From Trebonia sp963811335 (GTDB taxonomy: Bacteria; Actinomycetota; Actinomycetes; Streptosporangiales; Streptosporangiaceae): a stretch of DNA of 64,000 nucleotides. Both the position numbers and the translations under genes were made by a program. The stretch lies in NCBI GenBank assembly GCA_963811335.1, contig CAWERB010000033.1:186001-250000 (forward strand), written 5' to 3'. The notes under the pieces are model-generated. The model did not search any database, was not told the origin of the DNA, and worked only from the letters and a program-made list of their open reading frames with translations. Positions 9,671 to 18,502 of the stretch are shown here, in pieces (positions within the stretch are counted from its first letter, which is position 1; each line of letters opens with the position of its first letter).

Positions 9671-11117
9671 ATGAGCACCGAACAGGCTACGCAGCGTCGC
9701 CGGGCCCTTCCCGGCGTTCCGTGGCCTGCCCGCCCGTCGGTACGCGACGCCGCGATCGCCGCGATCATCACGGTGATCGGGGTCGTGGCCAGTTACGGCG
9801 AGGCGCACCCGACCAGGCCAGGCGCCTACTTCACCCCGCCGCACCACCTGCCGCACACGCCCAACGCCGCGCTGCTGCTCGTCGCCGCGGGCGGCCTGGT
9901 CCTCGCCTGGCGGCACCGCTACCCGCGGTTCGCGGTGTGCGCGTCGACGGCGCTGGTGGTCGCGTACACCCTGCCCGGCTACGAGAACGGCGTGGCGCTG
10001 CTGCTCCCCGCCGTGGCGGTCGGCACGCTCGCGGCCATGGTGCCGGTGCGCAAGTCCGTGTGGTGGGCGGTCGCGGTCACCCTGGTGCTGATGGCGGCGA
10101 CGGCGGCGAACAACCCGCTCGGCCGGTTCAGCGGCGGCTTCCCGCTCATCCCGGCGAACATCGCCGTCGCGCTGTTCGCCGGGATCGCGATCGCGAACCG
10201 CCACGCCTACGTCAGGTCGTCCCAGCTGCAGGCGGCCCGGGAGGCGGCGCTCGAAGCGCAGCGCCAGGTCGACGAGGAGCGGCTGCGCATCGCACGGGAG
10301 CTGCACGACGTGGTGGCGCACACGATGGCCACCATCACCGTGCAGGCGGCCGCGGCGAGCCAGCTGCTGCGCGACCGCCCCGATGAGGCCGCCACATCGC
10401 TGCAGGCGATCCGGGCCGCGAGCAAGGACGGGCTGCGCGAGCTGCGCGCCATCCTCGACGTGCTGCGCAGCGCGAGCGCGGCGGCGAGGAAACCGCGGAC
10501 CCGACGCAGCCCACGTCCGGGCTCGCCCGGCTCGACGCGCTGGCCGAAGGGGTCACCGCGGCGGGCCTGCCGGTCACCGTCACGGTCACGGGCCAGCCGC
10601 GCGCCCTGCCCGCGATCACCGACCTGTCGGCGTTCCGCATCGTCCAGGAGGCGCTCACCAACGCGATCCGCCACGCAGGCCCGGCCACCGCGGCCGTGAC
10701 GGTGGACTACGGCGCGGACGAGCTGCGCGTCGAGGTCACCGACACCGGACGCGGTCTCACGTCCCCCGCCGCCGCGTACGCGGCAGTCATTACCGGGTCG
10801 GGCATCACCGGGTCGGGCATCACCGGGTCGGGCATCACCGGGTCGGGCATCGGCAACTCGGCGTTACCGGCGCAGCCGGCCACGGACTGCGCGGTATGCG
10901 CGAGCGGGCCAACGCGGCGGGCGGCACCATAGACATCGGCCCGCTCCCCGACGGCGGGTTCCGGGTGGCGGCGCGGCTGCCGCTCGGCCAACCGTCAGCG
11001 ACCATAGAGGTCACCGCGAGCACACAGGCCGCCGCGACCGCCGCGAACACCGCGTCGGCCGCGGCGAACTCATCCGCGCCCCCCAGGAAGCGACCAGTTG
11101 ACTACTCCCCGCCCTGA
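9671..11117 (+). CDS. sensor histidine kinase (HisKA_3/NarX-like), two frameshifts
   Basis: The N-terminal part has five or so predicted membrane helices (residues about 25-180). The dimerisation/phosphoacceptor motif EERLRIARELHDVVAHTMATI follows around residue 210, with His in ELHDVVAH as the phosphorylation site. After a frame change near 10485 the ATPase domain continues with FRIVQEALTNAIRHA (N box) and DTGRGL (G1 box). After a second change near 10862 it ends with GHGLRGMRERANAAGGTIDIG (G2 box). A 15-bp repeat encoding GITGS four times lies between the G1 and G2 boxes. The reading frame's stop (11115-11117) falls inside the end of the TnpB element, so the natural C-terminus may have been altered. 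It very likely signals to the response regulator at 12424. ATG 9671 is preferred to the upstream GTG 9635. Confidence 0.8.
10787..10852. repeat. 15-bp tandem repeat, about 4 copies
   Basis: The unit ggcatcaccgggtcg repeats perfectly three times, preceded by a slightly diverged copy. It lies between the G1 and G2 boxes of the histidine kinase ATP-binding domain, a variable loop (the ATP lid) where length change is tolerated. It encodes GITGS repeats. Confidence 0.9.
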
Positions 11118-12316
11118 AGGACGGGGATTCCGGCGGTCGCCCGCCGGGGTTCCTGTTTCACGGCCGACCGCACCCGGGGGGTCCCGGGGTGTCTGACGTC
11201 AGCTCCGCAGGCAGAAACGGCAAGACCTGCCGCCAGGATGTTCTTGGCGGCGTTGACGTCCCGGTCGTGCCGGGTGCCGCAGGACGGGCACTGCCATGCC
11301 CGCATCTTGAGAGGGAGTTCTGTGAGCAGGTGCCCGCAGGCGGAGCAGGTCTTGCTGCTCGGGTAGAACCTGTCGATCGACGATCAGGCGCCGCCCGGCC
11401 CTGGCTGCCTTGTACTGAAGCTGGCGGCGGAACTCACCCCAGCCGCTGTCCGAGATGGCCTTGGCGAGCGAGTGGTTGCGGATCATGTTCTTCACGGCCA
11501 GGTCCTCGATCACGATCACGTCGTGGTCGCGGACCAGCCGGGCCGAGGTGCGGTGCAGGAAGTCGGCCCGGGAGGCGCGGACCTTGCGGTGGGCGCGGGC
11601 GACCTTGGCCTTGGCCTTGGCCCGGTTGGCGGAGCCCTGCTGGCAGCGGGCCAGGCGCCGCTGGTAGCGGGTCAGGCTGCGTTCCCGCCGGGCCAGGGTC
11701 CGCGGGTTGCGGATCTTGTTCCCGTCGCTGGTGACGGCGAAGTCCTTAATGCCCAGGTCCACGCCGACGACTGGCGCCGGCTGGTGGGAAGCGGCGCGGG
11801 CTCGGGCACGTCGACGGCGAAGGAGACGTACCAGCGGCCGCACGGGTCGCGGGAGACCGTCACCGTGCTCGGGTCGAGGGATGCCGGGTCGGTGTCCGGC
11901 CAGGACCAGGTGAATGCCAGCGGCGTTCTCATCTTGGCGAGGAACAATTGCCCGTCGCGGTACCGGAACCCAGAGCGGGTGTACTCGGCGGACTGTCGCC
12001 CGTTGCGGGACTTGTAGCGGGGATGGCGGGCGCGGCCGGCGAAGAAGCTGGCGAAAGCGGCCTGCTGGTGGCGGATCGCCTGCTGGAGCGGGACGCTGGA
12101 CACCTCGTTAAGCCAGCCGAGGTCTTCCGTGCCCTTCATGCTGGTCAGGTAGGCGCTGGCCTGGTCATAGCTCGTGCTGGCCTGCCCGGCGCGGTACCGG
12201 GCTTGACGCCAGGCCAGGGTGCGGTTCCACACCACGCGGACACAGCCGAACGTGCGGTTCATTACGCTCGCTTGTTCGTGATCTGGGTAGGCCCGGCACT
12301 TGTATGCCGTACGCAT
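11102..12316 (-). CDS. tnpB: TnpB RNA-guided endonuclease, two frameshifts
   Basis: Joined across two frame changes (near 11785 and 11377) this gives about 404 residues, a normal TnpB length. The N-terminal helix-turn-helix region begins MRTAYKCRAYPDHEQ and includes FGCVRVVWNRTLAWRQARY. The RuvC-like catalytic acids are all present: Asp in GVDLGIKDFAVTSDG, Glu in VIVIEDLAVKNM, and Asp in HDRDVNAAKNIL. The zinc ribbon CSACG...CPSCG lies between the last two. All conserved segments survive, so the frame changes are probably sequence errors and the protein may be active. TnpB uses an omega-RNA copied from the element's right end to cut DNA beside a short target motif. The stop codon is 1 nt from the predicted right boundary. 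Confidence 0.85.
11104..11130 (-). ncRNA. predicted 3' part of the TnpB omega-RNA (right-end hairpin)
   Basis: In this group the guide RNA scaffold overlaps the 3' end of tnpB and runs through the right end into flanking DNA. Here the inverted repeat ccccgcc / ggacgggg sits at the very end of tnpB and would fold in the minus-strand transcript. The first 16 nt beyond the TCAA boundary (11097-11082, minus strand) would be the guide. This is inferred from element structure, and no transcript is shown. Confidence 0.45.
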
Positions 12317-12423
12317 GTTTGAATTCTACCGGAAGGGACCGACATGGATCAGCCAACACGCGAGAGGGGGGAGTGGCGTATCCTCCCCGGCCCGACGACC
12401 CGGGCATTCACGCCGCAAATCCG

Positions 12424-13113
12424 ATGATCCGGGTACTGCTCGCCGACGACCAGGCACTGATCCGGGCCGGCTTCCGCGTGCTGCTCGAGGCCGCGGACGA
12501 CATCGAGGTGGTGGACGAGGCGGTCAACGGCGAGCAGGCCATCGAGCTGGCCAGGTCCCTGCGCCCCGACGTCATCCTCATGGACATCAGGATGCCGGGA
12601 ACGGACGGCCTCGCCGCCACCCACGCGATAGCGACGGACGCCACGCTGGAGGCGACGAAGATCGTCATCCTGACCACGTTCGAGACCGACGAGTACGTGT
12701 ACCAGGCGCTGCGCGCCGGGGCGAGCGGCTTCCTCGTCAAGGACGCCGAGCCGGAGGAGCTGATCCGCGCCGTCCGCGTGGTGCACCGCGGCGAGGCCCT
12801 GCTGTCGCCGAGCGTGACCCGCCGGCTGATCGCCTCACTGGCCAGCCGCGCGCCGGCAGGCCGGCCGGGCGGTATCCCGGCCGGCCAGCCGCACCCCGAC
12901 CTCGCCCGGCTGACCGAGCGGGAGCGCGAGGTGCTCGGCCTGGTCGCCAGGGGGCTGTCCAACGACGAGATCGCGGGCAAGTTCTTCCTGAGCCCGCTGA
13001 CCACGAAGACTCACGTCAGCCGCATCATGACCAAGCTCGCGGTCCGCGACCGCGCGCAGCTCGTCGTCATCGCCTACGAGTCGGGCCTTGTCATCCCCGG
13101 CGTCGCCAGCTGA
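12424..13113 (+). CDS. NarL/LuxR-type response regulator
   Basis: A 229-residue regulator. The receiver domain (residues 1-120) has the acidic pocket ADD at the N-terminus, the phosphoacceptor Asp in VILMDIRMPGTDG, the Thr in ILTTF and the Lys in GFLVKDAEPEEL. The C-terminal LuxR helix-turn-helix is LTEREREVLGLVARGLSNDEIAGKFFLS. ATG 12424 matches the family start (MIRVLLADDQ) but has no Shine-Dalgarno sequence. This suggests that it was once translated by coupling to the kinase gene before the TnpB element arrived. An in-frame GTG at 12373, directly behind a purine-rich run, is an alternative start. The likely targets are the pair itself and the divergent MMPL exporter gene. Confidence 0.9.
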   Translation: MIRVLLADDQALIRAGFRVLLEAADDIEVVDEAVNGEQAIELARSLRPDVILMDIRMPGTDGLAATHAIATDATLEATKIVILTTFETDEYVYQALRAGASGFLVKDAEPEELIRAVRVVHRGEALLSPSVTRRLIASLASRAPAGRPGGIPAGQPHPDLARLTEREREVLGLVARGLSNDEIAGKFFLSPLTTKTHVSRIMTKLAVRDRAQLVVIAYESGLVIPGVAS

Positions 13114-13116
13114 TCG

Positions 13117-14581
13117 CTAGAAGGCGGTCAGGTCGGCTAGCAGCAGGCTGACGGCGCCCGGCCAGCTGAGCGTGGTGACGGTGCCGCTGCGGTAGAGCAC
13201 GATCGCGCGTGTGCACTTTCATCGAGGGATCGTCGGTGTAGCTCACGGCGCCGAGGACCGTGCCACCGGACGGGCTCGACCACAAGACGCTCGCCTAGCC
13301 GGCGCCCATGCACTTGGGCTTAGCCTCGTAAAGAACCTGGGCGAGCCTGTCGCCGGTCAGCGAGATCTCGGCCAGCCCGGGGTACACCACGTCCGTGGGC
13401 CCGGCGCAGCCAAGCCAGGGGCTTGGCACGGTCAGCGCGTCGAGCGTGGCGCCGACGGGCGGGGTCTTCGGTAGCTCCGCGCCGCAGATGGCGCTGCGTC
13501 CGTCGCCGGTGATGCCGAGGGAATCGCACCAGATCTTGTACCTGCCAGTAGTCGTTGATGCGCCGATCGTCGCGATCACCGGGCCGTCGGCCAGTAGGTC
13601 GCCGCCCGGCTCGGCAAGGTTCACTTCCCTGAGGTACAGGCTGGAATTAGAGCTGACGGAGTTGCGGTAGGCGAAGGCGAGGCGCTGCCCGTCCGACGTC
13701 CAGGTCAGGTTGGCGTTAGGGTCGGGCAGGCCATTCCCGCCGTAACCGTAAGAGCCGTGGGACGGGTTGGAACCCGTCCAGCTGCGCAGCACCGCCCCGG
13801 TGGCGACGGAGTAGATCCCTAGGGTGAACGGGCCGTTGTAGGGGAAGCCGGCGCTGGTCCCGGCCGCTTGGTAGAGCACGGCGAACTTGGTGCCATCGGG
13901 GGAGAGCGCGATGCCGTTGACGTCGGCGCCGTTTGGCAGCGGGAAGTCGAGCGTGGTCATCGTCTGGACGAACGTGGCGCCTGGCTTGATCTTGAGCAAG
14001 TACCAGGTTCGCGGCTGGAACGGCCACAACATGCCCGACCTCGCGGCCGGCGCGAGCTGGACGGAATCAAGCACGAACGTGCGGTCGTCGGCCGCGCCGG
14101 TGACGCCGGCGAAGGTGCTGCCCTTCGGCGCGGCGATGGTGGCGAGACGCTTGCCGGTGAGCGTTTCGCCCACGATCACGGAGTCGGCCTTCGGGGCTTT
14201 CACTGGTCCGCTCTGCCCTGGGGAGACGGGCGCGCTGGCCTCGAAGCCGTTGATGGTGACGAAGTAGCTCGGGACTGCCTCGGGATCCACGGGGGCGGCG
14301 GTCGCGGCCGGCCCGGCCGAGCGCGACGGGGCCGGGCTCGCGCTGGTCGCGGGCGTAACCCGGGGCGGGTTCTTGACCGCGACCAGGGTGACGGCGACGG
14401 CCACCACCGCCGCGGCGGCGGCCATCGGGATGAGCCACCGGCCCGCGCCCGGCCAGCGGCGCGCGGCGCGCGCCCGGGCGCGGCGCGTGGCCGGCTCAGA
14501 CCGCAAGTCGAGCCCGGGCAGGTCGCGGACCTGATCGCTGACCGCGCGGCCCGCCGCGCGTAGCTGGTCTTCCACCGTCAT
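13117..14581 (-). CDS. membrane anti-sigma-like protein with extracytoplasmic repeat domain, frameshifts at 3' end
   Basis: The start ATG (14581) overlaps the stop of the ECF sigma gene by 4 nt, so the two are translationally coupled. The first 50 residues are cytoplasmic and basic. A single helix follows (WLIPMAAAAAVVAVAVTLVAV, about residues 49-69), then a Pro/Ser/Ala linker and an extracytoplasmic domain with propeller-like strands (GIALSPDGTKFAVLYQ, LTWTSDGQRLAFAYR). The main frame stops at 13295, but homologous-looking sequence continues in other frames (WSSPSGGTVLGAVSYTDDPSMK, then VLYRSGTVTTLSWPGAVSLLLADLTAF). The real stop is therefore most likely at 13117, three bases from the convergent regulator gene. 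By position it should restrain the sigma factor until an outside signal releases it. Confidence 0.7.
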
Positions 14582-15123
14582 GAGTCCCCCTTAAGCGTGC
14601 GGGCGATCGCCGCGATTCCCCTGGACGCGGCCGACTTCACGGTGCCTTCTGCGACGCCCATCACCCGGGCCACCTCGCCGACGGGCATGTCCAGGCAGTA
14701 GCGCAGCGCCACCGCCTCACGCTGGCGCTCGGGCAGGCGGCGCAAGGCGGCGAGGACCTCGCGGTGCTCCTCGCCGAGGACCACCCGCGCCTCAGCCGAC
14801 TCGGCGTCCGGGTCGGCGAGCATGAACTGCCGGTTCCGCGCGCGCTTGCGCAGGACCGTGCGGCAGCCGTTGAACACGCTGGAGCGGACGTAAGCCAGGG
14901 CGCGCTCGGGGTCGTTCAGCGCGCCCCACCGGCGGAAGAGGCCGAGGAAGGCGTCCTGGATCACGTCCTCGGCCGCCTGCCGCTCCCCGAGCATGATCAC
15001 CGCGAGGCGGAGCAGGCCGAGCGCGTGCGCCTGGTACAGCGCCGTCACCTGGTCCGCCGGATCGGCGGCCGGACTTGTCGGCACCGGCACGTTCGTGAGT
15101 GGGTTCACAACCCTGAGACGCAC
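14578..15123 (-). CDS. ECF RNA polymerase sigma factor (SigE-like family)
   Basis: A 181-residue sigma-70 family protein. Region 2 covers about residues 25-95 (ALYQAHALGLLRLAVIMLGERQAAEDVIQDAFLGLFRRW, typical of -10 recognition helices). Region 4 covers about 125-175, with LPERQREAVALRYCLDMPVGEVARVMGVAEGTVKSAASRGIAAI as the -35 helix-turn-helix. It is coupled to the membrane anti-sigma-like gene (ATGA overlap). It is divergent from argC, with 153 bp between the two starts, and its promoter must share that region with the ARG boxes. The start at 15123 follows the longest frame; a shorter start after the Pro/Thr-rich leader is possible. Confidence 0.9.
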   Translation of the reverse strand: MRLRVVNPLTNVPVPTSPAADPADQVTALYQAHALGLLRLAVIMLGERQAAEDVIQDAFLGLFRRWGALNDPERALAYVRSSVFNGCRTVLRKRARNRQFMLADPDAESAEARVVLGEEHREVLAALRRLPERQREAVALRYCLDMPVGEVARVMGVAEGTVKSAASRGIAAIARTLKGDS

Positions 15124-15222
15124 CGCCCTCCGTCAGGTTGCCTGCCCGCGAGCGCTTTCCTGCTCGGCTGCCACTTCCGTTGCCGGGCGAGTCCCTTCTG
15201 GCTTAGCGGCAGCCAATCCGCC

Positions 15223-15251
15223 TTGCATATTCATGCAATGCAGTGCATACT
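15223..15251 (+). promoter_or_regulatory. argC promoter overlapped by two ARG-box-like palindromes
   Basis: Two abutting AT-rich palindromes stand out in GC-rich DNA: TTGCATATTCATGCAA (15223-15238) and ATGCAGTGCAT (15238-15248). They resemble ArgR operators of actinobacteria, which also carry ATGCA half-sites. A promoter fits exactly on top of them: -35 TTGCAT (15223-15228), 17-bp spacer, -10 CATACT (15246-15251). The transcript would start near 15258, just before the argC ribosome binding site GAGAAGGAGG (15261-15270). ArgR bound with arginine would block polymerase, and argR itself is in this operon. Confidence 0.75.
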
Positions 15252-15276
15252 CTCTCATGGGAGAAGGAGGCACAGC

Positions 15277-16339
15277 ATGGGCACACGGGTCGCCGTCGCG
15301 GGCGCCAGCGGCTACGCGGGCGGGGAACTGCTCCGTCTGCTCGCCGGGCATCCCCACCTGGAGATCGGGGCGGTTACCGCGGGCAGCAGTGCGGGCAAGC
15401 CGGTCACCTCGGTCCACCCTAACCTCACCGGCCACCCCCCGTTCGACGGCAAGAACTTCCAGCCGACCGACGCGGACACCCTTGGCGACGCTGAGCTGAT
15501 CTTCATGGCGCTGCCGCACGGCGAGTCGGCCATCCTGGCCGAGCAGCTGCCCGACGCGCGGATCATCGACCTGTCGGCCGACTTCCGGCTCGCCGACGAG
15601 ACGGCCTGGCACCAGTTCTACGGCGACGCCCGTTACGCGGGCCGCTGGACGTACGGCCTGCCGGAACTACCCGGCGCCAGGGAGAAGATCAGCGCCGCCC
15701 GCGCGGTCGCCGCGCCCGGCTGCTACGCCACCACGTCGATCCTCGGGCTCGCGCCGCTGCTCGCGGCCGGCCTCGTGGAGCCCGCCGACATCGTGATCGT
15801 GGCCGCCTCAGGCACCTCGGGCGCGGGCCGCACGCTCCGCGCCGACCTGCTGGCCAGCGAGATCATGGGCTCCATGTCCGCCTATCAGGTGGGCGGCACC
15901 CACCGGCACACCCCGGAGATCGAGCAGGCGCTCACCGAGGTTCTGCCCGGTCCCGGCGCCGGTGACGCTGTCCTTCACCCCGACGCTCGCCCCGATGCCC
16001 CGCGGCATCCTCGCCACGAGCACCGCCCGGCTCACCAGGAAGGCCGCCGCGAGCGGTGACGCGACGCAAACGCTGCGGGCCGCGTTCCACGAAGCATACG
16101 CAGGCAGCCCGTTCGTCCACCTGCTGTCGCCGGACCAGTGGCCGGCGACCGCGGCCGTGTACGGCTCGAACGGCGCGCACGTCCAGGTCGCGGCCGACCG
16201 GCACGCGGGCCGCGCGGTCGTCATCTCCACCACGGACAACCTCGGCAAGGGCGCGGCGGGCCAGGCCGTGCAGATCGCCAACCTGATGCTCGGCCTGCCG
16301 GAGACGGCGGGCCTGACCACCCACGGAGTGACGCCATGA
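15277..16339 (+). CDS. argC: N-acetyl-gamma-glutamyl-phosphate reductase, one frameshift
   Basis: ArgC reduces N-acetylglutamyl phosphate to the semialdehyde with NADPH, the third step of arginine synthesis. The N-terminal nucleotide-binding motif is VAVAGASGYAGGELLRLL. The catalytic cysteine is in APGCYATTSILGLAPL (about residue 150). AASGTSGAGR and the conserved GTHRHTPEIEQ follow. The frame changes near 15950, after LTEVLPGPG; the family sequence VTLSFTPTLAPMPRGILAT then continues in the next frame to the stop at 16339. The total length is 1 mod 3, so one extra base explains it. ATG 15277 has an ideal ribosome binding site 6 nt upstream. Confidence 0.93.
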
Positions 16340-16412
16340 GCGAGCTTGCGAGCGAATCGGTAAGCACTGTGTGTGCACGAATGCGGGCGACGAGCGCCAG
16401 CGAGGAGTCCGC

Positions 16413-17591
16413 ATGAGTGTGACCGCACCGCTAGGCTTCCGCGCCGCCGGCGTGGCCGCGGGCCTCAAGAAGTCCGGCGACCGGGACGTCGCCGTCGTCG
16501 TCAACGACGGCCCGTCCCGTGCCGCCGCCGCCGTCTTCACCGCCAACCGGGTGCATGCCGCCCCGGTCAAGTGGTCACGTCAGGTGGTCAGCGGCGGCCG
16601 GGTCCGCGCGGTGGTACTCAACTCCGGCGGAGCGAACGCGTGCACTGGACCGCTCGGCTTCCAGGACACGCACGCCACCGCGGAGCGGCTGGCGGCCGCG
16701 CTCGGCGACTCCGCGGGCGAGATCGCGGTCTGCTCGACCGGCCTCATCGGGGAGCGGCTGCCCATGGACCTGCTGCTGCCCGCCGTGGACGCGGCGGTCG
16801 CCGAGGCGGACCGGGGCGGCGGCGTGCACGCCGCCGACGCGATCCGCACCACCGACACCGTCGTCAAGATCGCCTTCCGGCGCAGCTCAGGCCAGGGAGA
16901 AAGATCAGCGACCGACCCGTACACGGTCGGCGGCATGGCGAAGGGCGCGGGCATGCTCGCCCCGGCGCTGGCCACCATGCTTGTCGTGCTGACCACCGAC
17001 GCCGACCTCACCGCGCAGGAGCTTGACGCGGCGCTGCGCAGCGCGACCGCCTACACCTTCGACCGGCTCGACGCCGACGGCTGCATGTCGACCAACGACA
17101 CCGTGCTGCTCATGGCGAGCGGCGCGTCCGGCGTCAAGCCGGACAAGAAGGAGTTCACCCGGACGCTCACCGAGGTCTGCGCCGACCTGGCCAGGCAGTT
17201 GCAGCGCGACGCGGAGGGCGCGTCGAAGTTCGTCACCATCGAGGTCGTCGGCGCGGCGAGCGAGACCGACGCGGTCACGGTCGGCCGCAGCGTGGCGCGG
17301 AGCAACCTGCTCAAGTGCGCGCTCGCCGGATCCGACCCCAACTGGGGCAGGGTGCTGTCGGCGGTCGGCACCACCGACGCCGTGTTCGATCCCGACCGGC
17401 TCAACGTGGCGATGAACGGCGTGTGGGTCTGCCGGGCCGGCGGGGTCGGCGATGACCGGTCCAAGGTCAACCTGGGCGGCAAGGACGTCACGATCACCGT
17501 CGACCTGTCGGCCGGCCCGCACAGCGCGGTCATCCTCACCACCGACCTGACCGAGGCGTACGTGCACGAGAACTCGGCCTACTCGACATGA
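16413..17591 (+). CDS. argJ: bifunctional glutamate N-acetyltransferase/ornithine acetyltransferase
   Basis: ArgJ makes N-acetylglutamate and recycles the acetyl group from N-acetylornithine, so the pathway is cyclic. The 392-residue protein begins MSVTAPLGFRAAGVAAGLK, preceded by GAGGAG. The self-cleavage site is visible as GGMAKGAGMLAPALATMLVVLTTDA, where the Thr of ATML becomes the nucleophile of the beta chain. The oxyanion-hole residues lie upstream (CSTGLIGERL). The C-terminus VHENSAYST is typical. Its stop overlaps argB by 4 nt. A 73-bp gap separates it from argC; this contains a partial repeat of gcgagcGA-type words and no gene. Confidence 0.96.
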   Translation: MSVTAPLGFRAAGVAAGLKKSGDRDVAVVVNDGPSRAAAAVFTANRVHAAPVKWSRQVVSGGRVRAVVLNSGGANACTGPLGFQDTHATAERLAAALGDSAGEIAVCSTGLIGERLPMDLLLPAVDAAVAEADRGGGVHAADAIRTTDTVVKIAFRRSSGQGERSATDPYTVGGMAKGAGMLAPALATMLVVLTTDADLTAQELDAALRSATAYTFDRLDADGCMSTNDTVLLMASGASGVKPDKKEFTRTLTEVCADLARQLQRDAEGASKFVTIEVVGAASETDAVTVGRSVARSNLLKCALAGSDPNWGRVLSAVGTTDAVFDPDRLNVAMNGVWVCRAGGVGDDRSKVNLGGKDVTITVDLSAGPHSAVILTTDLTEAYVHENSAYST

Positions 17592-18502
17592 CCGTCGTCA
17601 TTCAGCAAGGAAAGGACGCCGCCCGCCGGACGGCGGCCACCGCGAAGGCGGGCACGCTGATCGAGGCGCTGCCCTGGCTCGACCGGTTCCACGGCCAGAC
17701 CGTGGTGATCAAGTACGGCGGCCACGCGATGACCGCGCCGGAGCTGCGCGCCGGGTTCGCGCAGGACCTCGTCTTCCTGCGGCGGGCAGGCCTGCGCCCG
17801 GTGGTGGTGCACGGCGGCGGCCCTCAGGTCACCGGCCACCTGGACCGGCTCGGCATCGAGTCGGTGTTCACCGCGGGGCTGCGGGTCACCACGGAAGAGA
17901 CCATCAACGTGGTCCGGATGGTGCTCAACGGCAAGGTCAACAAGGACATCGTCGGCCTCATCAACCGGCACGGCCCGTACGCGGTCGGCCTGTCCGGCGA
18001 GGACGCGAACCTGTTCACCGCCGAGCGCAAGTACGCCACGCTGGACGGCGGCTTCGTTGACATCGGCCTGGTCGGCGAGATCACCAGCGTCGATCCCGCG
18101 ATGGTCGCCGTGCTGCTCGACGACGGCCGTATCCCTGTCGTGTCAAGCATCGCCCGCGGCGCGGACGGTGCCGTCTACAACGTGAACGCTGACACGGCCG
18201 CCGCGGCCCTGGCGGTCGCGCTCGGCGCGGGCAAGCTGGTCGTGCTCACCGACGTGGAGGGCCTCTACCGGGACTGGCCCGACTCCGACGAGGTGATCAG
18301 CCAGCTCGACGCCGACGACCTGGCGGAACTGCTGCCCTCCCTGTCGGCCGGCATGATCCCCAAGATGGAGGCCTGCCTCACCGCGGTCAAGGGCGGGGTG
18401 CCGCAGGCCCACGTACTCGACGGCCGGCTGAGCCACGCCATCCTGCTCGAGATCTTCACCGACTCCGGCATCGGCACCATGGTGATAGGAGACACCCGAT
18501 GA
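17588..18502 (+). CDS. argB: acetylglutamate kinase
   Basis: ArgB phosphorylates N-acetylglutamate and is the usual point of arginine feedback control. The 304-residue protein has the amino-acid-kinase signature VVIKYGGHAM near residue 40, GLRPVVVHGGGPQV around residue 75, and the ATP-binding DVEGLYRDWPDS near residue 220. The N-terminal extension of about 30 residues (QQGKDAARRTAATAKAGTLIEALPWL) resembles the helix that builds the arginine-sensitive hexamer in feedback-inhibited enzymes, so inhibition by arginine is likely. ATGA overlaps at both ends indicate translational coupling with argJ and argD. Confidence 0.96.
   Translation: MTVVIQQGKDAARRTAATAKAGTLIEALPWLDRFHGQTVVIKYGGHAMTAPELRAGFAQDLVFLRRAGLRPVVVHGGGPQVTGHLDRLGIESVFTAGLRVTTEETINVVRMVLNGKVNKDIVGLINRHGPYAVGLSGEDANLFTAERKYATLDGGFVDIGLVGEITSVDPAMVAVLLDDGRIPVVSSIARGADGAVYNVNADTAAAALAVALGAGKLVVLTDVEGLYRDWPDSDEVISQLDADDLAELLPSLSAGMIPKMEACLTAVKGGVPQAHVLDGRLSHAILLEIFTDSGIGTMVIGDTR

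Larger units (their letters stand above)
11098..12316 (-). mobile_element. IS200/IS605-group element carrying only tnpB
   Basis: The tnpB gene fills the element and no tnpA is present. The right end is visible on the minus strand. The 3' end of tnpB contains a GC-rich hairpin (ccccgcc / ggacgggg, 11107-11126), the stop TAG (11104-11102), then TCAA (11101-11098), which matches the usual TCAA-type right-end cleavage site of this group. The left boundary could not be located: no clear TTGAT-type target motif is seen between 12317 and 12424. The element separates a histidine kinase from its presumed response regulator. Confidence 0.65.

Noticed and set aside
14764..15276. Upstream extension of the argC frame
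   Set aside because: It runs antisense through the sigma gene and across the ARG boxes; ATG 15277 has an ideal ribosome binding site and matches the family start.
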